Below, one piece after another: positions 47,103 through 59,711 of a stretch of DNA of 64,000 bases. The stretch's first letter is position 1. Every line of letters begins with the position of its first letter. The position numbers were made by a program, and so were the translations under genes. Under the pieces are notes generated by a model. The model was not told the DNA's origin. It worked only from the letters and a program-made list of their open reading frames with translations, and ran no database searches. Source of the DNA: Hydractinia symbiolongicarpus (taxonomy: Eukaryota; Cnidaria; Hydrozoa; Anthoathecata; Hydractiniidae). Location: positions 11,488,001 to 11,552,000 of the forward strand of contig NC_079889.1 in the NCBI RefSeq assembly GCF_029227915.1, in the 5' to 3' direction.

Positions 47103-49278
47103 AAGGTACACATTTTTCTTGTAAGGTATACATGTTCACTGTAGGGTTGAAAGGTTCCCTGTAAGGTAGACTGGGTCACTGTAAGGTACACATGATAATT
47201 ATAGGGTACACATGTTCAATGTAAGGTAAAGATACTGATTGTAGGACAGACGTGCCCCCTGTTTCGTAGACTGCCACACTGTAAAGTAAACATGTTCACT
47301 GTCAGGCACATTTGTTCATTGTAAGGGTCACTTGTTCATTGTGATGTATACCTGGTCATAGTAAGGACAGCATGTTCATTTTAAGGTACACATTTTCATT
47401 ATAAGGTACATATGTTCATTGTAAGTTACACATGTTCAATGCAAGGTAGAAAAAGTCATTGTAGGATGGACATGATCTGTGTAAGGCTGCCTTGTTTACT
47501 GTAAGGCAACAATAATCATTGTAAGGTAGACATGTTCATTGTAAGGTGGACATGTTCCTTGTATGGTAGACATGTTCATTGTAGGTTTAACAGGTTCCCT
47601 GTAAGGTAGACTGGGTCACTGTAAGGTACACATGTTCATTATAAGTTACATATGTAGGTACACATGTTCATTGTAAGGTTCATATTTTCATTGTAATGTA
47701 GACATGATTATTGTAAGGTGGACAGGTTCACTGTAAGGTAAACTGGTTCACTGAAAGCCAGACATTATCATTGTAAGGCACAAGTGTTAATTGTAGGGTA
47801 TTTATGTTCATTGTAAGGTACCCACTTTCATGGCAAGGTAGACATGTTCACTGTAAAGCGGATAGGTTTCCTGCATGGTAGACATTAGAACTCGTGCTCA
47901 CTGTAAGGCAACCATGTTCATTGTAAGGTACACATGTTCATTATAAGGTACATATATTCATTGTAAGGTACACATGTTTAATGTAAGGTAGACAAAGTCA
48001 TTGTAGGATAGACATGCTCCGTGTAAGGTAGGTTTGTTCACAGTAAGGCAACATTATTCATTCTAAAGTAGACATGTTCATTGTAAGGTAGAGATATCCA
48101 TTGTAGGGTAGACTTGCTCCCTGTAACGTAGACGAGTACACTGTAAGGTAAACATGTTCATTGTAAGGCAGAAATGTAGTTGTTATACGTCAAAATTTTA
48201 ATGTGAGGTAACATGGTCATTTTAAGGTTACCATGTTCATTGTAAGCTACACATATTCCTTGTAAGGTAGAAATGTTCATTGTAGGGTTGACAAGTTCCC
48301 TTTAAGGTAGAATGGTTCACTGTAAGTTACACATGTTCATTATCAGGTACACATGTAGGTAGACAGGAACATTGCAAAGTACACATTTTCATTGTAATGT
48401 AGACATGTTTATTGTAAGGTGGACAGGTTCCCTGTAAGGTAAACTTGTTCACTGATAGCCAGACATTATCATTGTAAGGCACAAGTGTTTATTGGAGGGT
48501 ATACATGTTCATTGTAAGGTACCCAATTTCATTATAAGGTGGACATGTTCACTCTAGGGTGGATAGGTTTCCTGTATGGTAGACATGTTTAGTGTGAGGC
48601 ACGCATGTTCATTGTAAGGCGTAACTGTTCATTCTAAGGTCAATATGTTTAATGTAAGGTACACATGTTTACGGTAAGATAAGCATGTTCATTGTGGTGA
48701 ACACGTGCTCACTGTAAGGCAACCATGTTCATTGTAAGGTACACATGTTCATTATAAGGTACATATTTTCATTGTAAGGTACACATGTTCAATGTAAGGT
48801 AGACAGAGTCATTGTAGGACAGACATGCTCCATGTAAGGTAGGTTTGTTCACGGTAAGAACACGTGTTCATTGCCGGGTGTACATGGTTATTGTTAGGTA
48901 CACGTGCTCACTGTAAGGTAACCATGTTTACTGTAGGGAAGACGTGTTCACAGTAAAGCAACCATTTTCATTGTAATGTGGACATGTTCATTGTAAGGTA
49001 GAGATATCCATTGTAGGGTACACTTGCTCCCTGTAACGTAGACTAGTACACTGTAAGGTTAACATGTTCATTGTAAGGTGCACATTCTTCTTGTAAGGTA
49101 TACATGTTCACTGTAGGGTTGAAAGGTTCCCTGTAAGGTAGACTGGGTCACTGTAAGGTACACATGTTAATTACAGGGTACACATGTTCAATGTAAGGTA
49201 GGGATACTGATTGTAGGACAGACGTGCCCCCTGTTTCGTAGACTGCCACACTGTAAAGTAAACATGTTCATTGTCAGG

Positions 49279-52212
49279 CACATTTGTTCATTGTAAGGGT
49301 CACTTGTTTATTGTGATGTATACGTGGTCATAGTAAGGACAGCATGTTCATTTTAAGGTACACATTTTCATTATAAGGTACATATGTTCATTGTAAGTTA
49401 CACATGTTCAATGCAAGGTAGACAAAGTCATTGTAGGATGGACATGATCTGTGTAAGGTAGCCTTGTTCACTGTAAGGCAACAATAATCATTGTAAGGTA
49501 GACATGTTCATTGTAAGGTAGACATGTTCCTTGTATGGTAGACATGTTCATTGTAGGTTTAACAGGTTCCCTGTAAGGTAGACTGGGTCACTGTAAGGTG
49601 CACATGTTCATTATAAGTTACATATGTAGGTACACATGTTCATTGTAAGGTTCATATTTTCATTGTAATGTAGACATGATTATTGTAAGGTGGACAGGTT
49701 CACTGTAAGGTAAACTGGTTCACTGAAAGCCAGACATTATCATTGTAAGGCACAAGTGTTAATTGTAGGGTATTTATGTTCATTGTAAGGTGCCCACTTT
49801 CATTGCAAGGTAGACATGTTCACTGTAAGGCGGATAGGTTTCCTGTATGGTAGACATGAGAACACGTGCTCACTGTAAGGCAACCATGTTCATTGTAAGG
49901 TACACATGTTCATTATAAGGTACATATATTCATTGTAAGGTACACATGTTTAATGTAAGGTAGACAAAGTCATTTTAGGATAGACATGCCCCGTGTACGA
50001 TAGGCTTGTTCACAGTAAGGCAACAATACTTATTGTAAAGTAGACATGTTCATTGTAAGGTAGAGATATCCATTGTAGGGTACACTTGCTCCCTGTAACG
50101 TAGACTAGTACACTGTAAGGTTAACATGTTCATTGTAAGGTACACATTTTTCTTGTAAGGTATACATGTTCACTGTAGGGTTGAAAGGTTCCCTGTAAGG
50201 TAGACTGGGTCACTGTAAGGTACACATGATAATTATAGGGTACACATGTTCAATGTAAGGTAAAGATACTGATTGTAGGACAGACGTGCTCCCTGTTTCG
50301 TAGACTGCCACACTGTAAAGTAAACATGTTCACTGTCAGGCACATTTGTTCATTGTAAGGGTCACTTGTTCATTGTGATGTATACCTGGTCATAGTAAGG
50401 ACAGCATGTTCATTTTAAGGTACACATTTTCATTATAAGGTACATATGTTCATTGTAAGTTACACATGTTCAATGCAAGGTAGACAAAGTCACTGTAGGA
50501 TGGACATGATCTGTGTAAGGCAGCCTTGTTTACTGTAAGGCAACAATAATCATTGTAAGGTAGACATGTTCATTGTAAGGTGGACATGTTCCTTGTATGG
50601 CAGACATGTTCATTGTAGGTTTAACAGGTTCCCTGTAAGGTAGACTGGGTCACTGTAAGGTACACATGTTCATTATAAGTTACATATGTAGGTACACATG
50701 TTCATTGTAAGGTTCATGTTTTCATTGTAATGTAGACATGATTAATGTAAGGTGGACAGGTTCACTGTAAGGTAAACTGGTTCACTGAAAGCCAGACATT
50801 ATCATTGTAAGGCACAAGTGTTAATTGTAGGGTATTTATGTTCATTGTAAGGTACCCACTTTCCTTGCAAGGTAGACATGTTCACTGTAAAGCGGATAGG
50901 TTTCCTGTATGGTAGACATGAGAACTCGTGCTCACTGTAAGGCAACCATGTTCATTGAAAGGTACACATGTTCATTATAAGGTACATATATTCATTGTAA
51001 GGTACACATATTTAATGTAAGGTAGACAAAGTCATTGTAGGATAGACATGCTCCGTGTAAGGTAGGTTTGTTCACGGTAAGGCAACATTATTCATTCTAA
51101 AGTAGACATGTTCATTGTAAGGTAGAGATATCCATTGTAGGGTAGACTTGCTCCCTGTAACGTAGACAAGTACACTGTAAGGTAAACATGTTCATTGTAA
51201 GGCAGATATGTAGTTGTTATACGTCAAAATTTTAATGTGAGGTATTATGGTCATTTTAAGGTTACCATGTTCATTGTAAGCTACACATATTCCTTGTAAG
51301 GTAGAAATGTTCATTGTAGGGTTGACAAGATCCCTTTAAGGTAGAATGGGTCACTGTAAGTTACACATGTTCATTATCAGGTAGATATGTAGGTAGACAG
51401 GAACATTGCAAAGTACACATTTTCATTGTAATGTAGACATGTTTATTGTAAGGTGGAAAGGTTACCTGTAAGGTAAACTTGTTCACTGATAGCCAGACAT
51501 TATCATTGTAAGGCACAAGTGTTTATTGGAGGGTATACATGTTCATTATAAGGTACCCAATTTCATTATAAGGTGGACATGTTCACTTTAGGGTGGATAG
51601 GTTTCCTGTATGGTAGACATGTTTAGTGTGAGGCACGCATGTTCATTGTAAGGCGTAACTGTTCATTCTAAGGTCAATATGTTTAATGTAAGGTACACAT
51701 GTTCACGGTAAGATAAGCATGTTCATTGTGGTGAACACGTGCTCACTGTAAGGCAACCATGTTCATTGTAAGGTACACATGTTCATTATAAGGTACATAT
51801 TTTCATTGTAAGGTACACATGTTCAATGTAAGGTAGACAGAGTCATTGTAGGACAGACATGCTCCATGTAAGGTAGGTTTGTTCACGGTAAGAACACGTG
51901 TTCATTGCCGGGTGTACATGGTTATTGATAGGTACACGTGCTCACTGTAAGGTAACCATGTTTACTGTAGGGAAGACGTGTTCACAGTAAAGCAACCATT
52001 TTCATTGTAATGTGGACATGTTCATTGTGAGGTAGAGATAATCATTGTAGGGTATACTTGCTGCCTGTAACGTAGACCTGTACACTGTAAGGTAAACATG
52101 TTTATGGTAAAGTAACAATGTTCATTGTAAAGTAGACATGTTCATTGTAAGGTAGACACATTCACTGTAGGGTGGATAGGTTTCCTGTATGGTAGACTAG
52201 TTCAGTGTGACT
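49279..52212 (+). repeat. 2,934-bp higher-order repeat, copy 1
   Basis: Anchors CATTTGTTCATTG (49,281) and AACACGTGCTC (49,861) recur at 52,215 and 52,795, an offset of 2,934 bp. The copies are nearly identical, including rare variants such as CATGTGCC/CATGTTCC next to GGCAGACATG. Confidence 0.9.
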
Positions 52213-55146
52213 CACATTTGTTCATTGTAAGGGTCACTTGTTTATTGTGATGTATACGTGGTCATAGTAAGGACAGCATGTTCATTTTAAGGTACACATT
52301 TTCATTATAAGGTACATATGTTCATTGTAAGTTACACATGTTCAATGCAAGGTAGACAAAGTCATTGTAGGATGGAGATGATCTGTGTAAGGTAGCCTTG
52401 TTCACTGTAAGGCAACAATAATCATTGTAAGGTAGACATGTTCATTGTAAGGTAGACATGTTCCTTGTATGGTAGACATGTTCATTGTAGGTTTAACAGG
52501 TTCCCTGTAAGGTAGACTGGGTCACTGTAAGGTGCACATGTTCATTATAAGTTACATATGTAGGTACACATGTTCATTGTAAGGTTCATATTTTCATTGT
52601 AATGTAGACATGATTATTGTAAGGTGGACAGGTTCACTGTAAGGTAAACTGGTTCACTGAAAGCCAGACATTATCATTGTAAGGCACAAGTGTTAATTGT
52701 AGGGTATTTATGTTCATTGTAAGGTGCCCACTTTCATTGCAAGGTAGACATGTTCACTGTAAGGCGGATAGGTTTCCTGTATGGTAGACATGAGAACACG
52801 TGCTCACTGTAAGGCAACCATGTTCATTGTAAGGTACACATGTTCATTATAAGGTACATATATTCATTGTAAGGTACACATGTTTAATGTAAGGTAGACA
52901 AAGTCATTTTAGGATAGACATGCCCCGTGTACGATAGGCTTGTTCACAGTAAGGCAACAATACTTATTGTAAAGTAGACATGTTCATTGTAAGGTAGAGA
53001 TATCCATTGTAGGGTACACTTGCTCCCTGTAACGTAGACTAGTACACTGTAAGGTTAACATGTTCATTGTAAGGTACACATTTTTCTTGTAAGGTATACA
53101 TGTTCACTGTAGGGTTGAAAGGTTCCCTGTAAGGTAGACTGGGTCACTGTAAGGTACACATGATAATTATAGGGTACACATGTTCAATGTAAGGTAAAGA
53201 TACTGATTGTAGGACAGACGTGCCCCCTGTTTCGTAGACTGCCACACTGTAAAGTAAACATGTTCACTGTCAGGCACATTTGTTCATTGTAAGGGTCACT
53301 TGTTCATTGTGATGTATACCTGGTCATAGTAAGGACAGCATGTTCATTTTAAGGTACACATTTTCATTATAAGGTACATATGTTCATTGTAAGTTACACA
53401 TGTTCAATGCAAGGTAGACAAAGTCACTGTAGGATGGACATGATCTGTGTAAGGCAGCCTTGTTTACTGTAAGGCAACAATAATCATTGTAAGGTAGACA
53501 TGTTCATTGTAAGGTGGACATGTGCCTTGTATGGCAGACATGTTCATTGTAGGTTTAACAGGTTCCCTGTAAGGTAGACTGGGTCACTGTAAGGTACACA
53601 TGTTCATTATAAGTTACATATGTAGGTACACATGTTCATTGTAAGGTTCATGTTTTCATTGTAATGTAGACATGATTAATGTAAGGTGGACAGGTTCACT
53701 GTAAGGTAAACTGGTTCACTGAAAGCCAGACATTATCATTGTAAGGCACAAGTGTTAATTGTAGGGTATTTATGTTCATTGTAAGGTACCCACTTTCCTT
53801 GCAAGGTAGACATGTTCACTGTAAAGCGGATAGGTTTCCTGTATGGTAGACATGAGAACTCGTGCTCACTGTAAGGCAACCATGTTCATTGAAAGGTACA
53901 CATGTTCATTATAAGGTACATATATTCATTGTAAGGTACACATGTTTAATGTAAGGTAGACAAAGTCATTGTAGGATAGACATGCTCCGTGTAAGGTAGG
54001 TTTGTTCACGGTAAGGCAACATTATTCATTCTAAAGTAGACATGTTCATTGTAAGGTAGAGATATCCATTGTAGGGTAGACTTGCTCCCTGTAACGTAGA
54101 CAAGTACACTGTAAGGTAAACATGTTCATTGTAAGGCAGATATGTAGTTGTTATACGTCAAAATTTTAATGTGAGGTATTATGGTCATTTTAAGGTTACC
54201 ATGTTCATTGTAAGCTACACATATTCCTTGTAAGGTAGAAATGTTCATTGTAGGGTTGACAAGATCCCTTTAAGGTAGAATGGGTCACTGTAAGTTACAC
54301 ATGTTCATTATCAGGTAGATATGTAGGTAGACAGGAACATTGCAAAGTACACATTTTCATTGTAATGTAGACATGTTTATTGTAAGGTGGAAAGGTTACC
54401 TGTAAGGTAAACTTGTTCACTGATAGCCAGACATTATCATTGTAAGGCACAAGTGTTTATTGGAGGGTATACATGTTCATTATAAGGTACCCAATTTCAT
54501 TATAAGGTGGACATGTTCACTTTAGGGTGGATAGGTTTCCTGTATGGTAGACATGTTTAGTGTGAGGCACGCATGTTCATTGTAAGGCGTAACTGTTCAT
54601 TCTAAGGTCAATATGTTTAATGTAAGGTACACATGTTCACGGTAAGATAAGCATGTTCATTGTGGTGAACACGTGCTCACTGTAAGGCAACCATGTTCAT
54701 TGTAAGGTACACATGTTCATTATAAGGTACATATTTTCATTGTAAGGTACACATGTTCAATGTAAGGTAGACAGAGTCATTGTAGGACAGACATGCTCCA
54801 TGTAAGGTAGGTTTGTTCACGGTAAGAACACGTGTTCATTGCCGGGTGTACATGGTTATTGATAGGTACACGTGCTCACTGTAAGGTAACCATGTTTACT
54901 GTAGGGAAGACGTGTTCACAGTAAAGCAACCATTTTCATTGTAATGTGGACATGTTCATTGTGAGGTAGAGATAATCATTGTAGGGTATACTTGCTGCCT
55001 GTAACGTAGACCTGTACACTGTAAGGTAAACATGTTTATGGTAAAGTAACAATGTTCATTGTAAAGTAGACATGTTCATTGTAAGGTAGACACATTCACT
55101 GTAGGGTGGATAGGTTTCCTGTATGGTAGACTAGTTCAGTGTGACT
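52213..55146 (+). repeat. 2,934-bp higher-order repeat, copy 2
   Basis: Tandem partner of the preceding copy. A third, partial copy follows (55,147-55,977) in which the first 170 bp or so have been replaced by another variant block. Confidence 0.9.
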
Positions 55147-55977
55147 CACATTTGTTCATTGTAAGTGTCACTTTGTCATTGTGAGGTATGCATGGTCATA
55201 GTAAGGTTAGCGTGTTCACTATAAGTTAGACATTTTCCTTATAAGGTACATATGTTCATTGTGATGTACACATGTTCAATGTAAGGTAAACGAAGTCACT
55301 GTAGGATAGACATGCTCCGTGTCAGGTAGCCTTGTTCACTGTAAGGCAACAATAATCATTGTAAGGTAGACATGTTCATTGTAAGGTAGACATGTTCCTT
55401 GTATGGTAGACATGTTCATTGTAGGTTTAACAGGTTCCCTGTAAGGTAGACTGGGTCACTGTAAGGTGCACATGTTCATTATAAGTTACATATGTAGGTA
55501 CACATGTTCATTGTAAGGTTCATATTTTCATTGTAATGTAGACATGATTATTGTAAGGTGGACAGGTTCACTGTAAGGTAAACTGGTTCACTGAAAGCCA
55601 GACTTATCATTGTAAGGCACAAGTGTTAATTGTAGGGTATTTATGTTCATTGTAAGGTGCCCACTTTCATTGCAAGGTAGACATGTTCACTGTAAGGCGG
55701 ATAGGTTTCCTGTATGGTAGACATGAGAACACGTGCTCACTGTAAGGCAACCATGTTCATTGTAAGGTACACATGTTCATTATAAGGTACATATATTCAT
55801 TGTAAGGTACACATGTTTAATGTAAGGTAGACAAAGTCATTTTAGGATAGACATGCCCCGTGTACGATAGGCTTGTTCACAGTAAGGCAACAATACTTAT
55901 TGTAAAGTAGACATGTTCATTGTAAGGTAGAGATATCCATTGTAGGGTACACTTGCTCCCTGTAACGTAGACTAGTA

Positions 55978-56009
55978 CATTGTAAGGTACACATGTGTAC
56001 CTTACAATG
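55978..56009. repeat. perfect 32-bp palindromic inversion junction, copy 1
   Basis: The sequence from CATTGTAAGG to CCTTACAATG is exactly its own reverse complement, with the axis at 55,993/55,994. Units read forward on the left and reverse on the right. A perfect palindrome with no spacer is what hairpin-type fold-back repair or template switching leaves. Confidence 0.95.
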
Positions 56010-59000
56010 AATATATGTACCTTATAATGAACATGTGTACCTTACAATGAACATGGTTGCCTTACAGTGAGCACGAGTTCTAATGTCTACCATGCAGGAA
56101 ACCTATCCGCTTTACAGTGAACATGTCTACCTTGCCATGAAAGTGGGTACCTTACAATGAACATAAATACCCTACAATTAACACTTGTGCCTTACAATGA
56201 TAATGTCTGGCTTTCAGTGAACCAGTTTACCTTACAGTGAACCTGTCCACCTTACAATAATCATGTCTACATTACAATGAAAATATGAACCTTACAATGA
56301 ACATGTGTACCTACATATGTAACTTATAATGAACATGTGTACCTTACAGTGACCCAGTCTACCTTACAGGGAACCTGTTAAACCTACAATGAACATGTCT
56401 ACCATACAAGGAACATGTCCACCTTACAATGAACATGTCTACCTTACAATGATTATTGTTGCCTTACAGTAAACAAGGCAGCCTTACACAGATCATGTCC
56501 ATCCTACAATGACTTTGTCTACCTTGCATTGAACATGTGTAACTTACAATGAACATATGTACCTTATAATGAAAATGTGTACCTTAACATGAACATGCTG
56601 TCCTTACTATGACCAGGTATACACCACAATGAACAAGTGACCCTTACAATGAACAAATGTGCCTGACAATGAACATGTGTACTTTACAGTGTGGCAGTCT
56701 ACGAAACAGGGGGCACGTCTGTCCTACAGTCAGTATCCTTACCTTACATTGAACATGTGTACCCTATAATTAACATGTGTACCTTACAGTGACCCAGTCT
56801 ACCTTACAGGAAACCTTTCAACCCTACAGTGAACATGTATACCTTACAAGAAAAATGTGTACCTTACAATGAACATGCTAACCTTACAGTGTACTAGTCT
56901 ACGTTACAGGGAGCAAGTGTACCCTACAATGGATATCTCTACCTTACAATGAACATGTCTACTTTACAATAAGTATTGTTGCCTTACTGTGAACAAGCCT
57001 ATCGTACACGGGGCATGTCTATCCTACAATGACTTTGTCTACCTTACATTAAACATGTGTACCTTACAATGAATATATGTACCTTATAATGAACATGTGT
57101 ACCTTACAATGAACATGGTTGCCTTACAGTGAGCACGTGTTCTCATGTCTACCATACAGGAAACCTATCCGCCTTACAGTGAACATGTTTACCTTGCAAT
57201 GAAAGTGGGCACCTTACAATGAACATAAATACCCTACAATTACCACTTGTGCCTTACAATGATAATGTCTGGCTTTCAGTGAACCAGTTTACCTTACAGT
57301 GAACCTGTCCACCTTACAATAATCATGTCTACATTACAATGAAAATGTGTACCTTGCAATGTTCCTGTCTACCTACATGTGTACCTGATAATGAACATGT
57401 GTAACTTACAGTGACCCATTCTACCTTAAAGGGAACCTGTCAACCCTACAATGAACATTTCTACCTTACAACGAATATGTGCACCTTACAATAAACATGG
57501 TAACTTTACAATGACCATGTTACCTTACATTGAAAAATTGACCTATAAAAACTACATATCTTCTTTACAATGGACATGTTTAGCTTACAGTGTACTAGTC
57601 TACCTTACAGGGAGCAAATGTACAATACAATGGATATCTCTACCTTGCAATGAACGTGTCTGCTGTAAAATAAACATTGTTGCTTTACAGTGAACAAGCC
57701 TGCCTTACACGGAGCATGTATATCCTATAATGACAGCGTCTACCTTAGATGTTTACCTTACAATGAACATATGTACCTTATAATGAACATGTGTACCTTA
57801 CAGTGACCCAGTCTACTTTACAGCGAACCTGACAACCCTACAATAAACGAGTCTACCTTACAAGGAGTATGTGTACCTTACAATGAACATGGTAACCTTA
57901 CAATGACCATGTTACCTCACAATGAGAAACTGACGTATAACAACAATATATCTGCCTTACAATGAGCATGATTACCTTACAAGAATATCTTTATCTTACA
58001 GTGTACCAGTCTACGTTACAGGGAGCAAGTCTACCCTAGAATGGATATCTCTACCTTACAATGATCAAGTCTACTTTACAATGATTATTGTTGCCTTACA
58101 GTAAACAGGCCTACCTTACACGAGCATGTCTATCCTACAGTGGCTTTGTCTACCTTACATTGAACATGTGTACTTTACAATTAATATATGTACTTTATAA
58201 TGAAAGTGTGTACCTTAAAATGAACATGCTATCCTTACTATGACCATGTATACCTCACAATGAACAAGTAACCCTCACAATGAACAAATGTGCCTGACAA
58301 TGAACATGTTTTTCTTACAGTGTGGCAGTCTACGTAACAGGGAGCAAGTCTGCCCTAAAATGAGTATCTCTACCTTACAATGAGGATATCTACCTTACAA
58401 TGAACATGGTTGCCCTACTGTGAACACGTCTTCCCTACAATAAACATGGTTACCTCACAGTGAACACGTGTACCAAACAATAACCAATTGCACCCGGCAA
58501 TGAACATGTGTCCCTTACAGTGAACAAGCCTACCGTACACGGAGCATGTCTACCCTCCAATGACTTTGTCTACCTTACAATGAACATGTGTACCTTACAA
58601 TGAATATGTGTGCCTTACATTGAAAATGGTTGCTTTACAGTAAACACGTGTTTCCCACAATGAACGTGCTTATCTTACAGTGAACATGTGTACCTTACAA
58701 TGAACATATTAACCTTAGAATGAACAATTACGCCATAGAATGAACATGCATGCCTCACACTGAACATGTCTACCACACAAGAAACCTATCCACTCTGCAG
58801 TGAACATGTCTGCCTGACAATGAAAATGGGTACCTTACAATGAACAAGTATAACCTACAATGAACACTTGTGCCTTACAATGTTACCTAACCCTAATCCT
58901 AACCCTAACCGTAACCCTAACCCTAACCCTTGCCTTCAGCAACCTGTCCACCCTACAATGAACATGTCCACCGTACCATGAAAAATTGAACCTGAAAATA

Positions 59001-59698
59001 AACATATCTGCTTTACAATGAACATGTATACCTTACAGTGTACCGGTCTACGTTACAGGCGGCAAGTCTACCCTACAATGATTATCTCTACCTCACAATG
59101 AACATGTCCACATTACAATGAACATGGTTGACTTACAGTGGACACGTGCTTTCTACAATGAACATGCCTACCTTACAGTAAACATGTGTACCTTACAATG
59201 AACATGTTTACCTTAGAATAAACAATTACGCCTTACAATGAACAATTACGCCATACAAGGAACATGCATGCCTCACACTGAACATGTCTACCATACAGGA
59301 AACCTATCCACCCTACAGTGAACATGTCTACCTTACAATGAAAGTGGGTACCTTACAATGATCATATATACCCTACAATGAACACCTGTGCCTTACAATG
59401 ATAATGTCTGGCTTTCAGTGAATAAGTTTAGATTGCAGGGAACCTGTCCACCCTACAATGACCATGTCTACCTTACAAGGAATATGTGTAACTTACAACA
59501 AACATGGTTACCTTACAATGACACTCTACCTTAAAATGAACAATTGCGTACAGTGTACTACTCTACATTGCAGGGAGCAAGTCTTCCCTACAATGGATAT
59601 CTCTACCTTACAATGAACAAGTCTACTTTACAATGAAAATTGTTGTTTTACAGTGAAAAATTGTACCTGACACGGAGCATGTCTATCCTACAGTGACA
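55994..59698 (-). repeat. 20-bp satellite array, segment 3 (inverted)
   Basis: Units read GTGTACCTTACAATGAACAT here. Read in reverse, this 3.7-kb block resembles forward array from the 46-47 kb and 41-43 kb regions, then the 18-20 kb region, and includes the third telomeric tract. The 80-codon plus-strand frame at 57,451-57,693 corresponds to the minus-strand frame at 20,323-20,565. Confidence 0.95.
58886..58929 (-). repeat. interstitial telomeric tract, copy 3 (inverted)
   Basis: Reverse complement of copies 1 and 2 (CCCTAA units with the TCCTAA and CCGTAA variants at corresponding places), inside an inverted array segment. It confirms that the inverted segment derives from the same higher-order family. 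Confidence 0.95.
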
Positions 59699-59711
59699 CA
59701 TTCACTGTAGG
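59687..59711. repeat. inverted-to-forward junction with 10-bp arms
   Basis: CCTACAGTGA (59,687-59,696), a CACAT spacer, then TCACTGTAGG (59,702-59,711). The two flanks are different array members that share only the 10-bp arms, unlike the other junctions, which are perfect. Confidence 0.85.

Larger units (their letters stand above)
29707..55993 (+). repeat. 20-bp satellite array, segment 2 (forward orientation)
   Basis: The array resumes after the LINE in the same orientation. It shows progressively younger higher-order structure to the right, with tandem periods of 3,181, about 3,565 and 2,934 bp, and the newest copies near 49-56 kb almost identical. No genes or RNA genes were seen. Local features include 19-bp sub-repeats carrying the palindrome TGTACATGTACA (34,617; 36,755; 39,936) and the second telomeric tract. 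It ends at a perfect palindromic junction. Confidence 0.97.
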
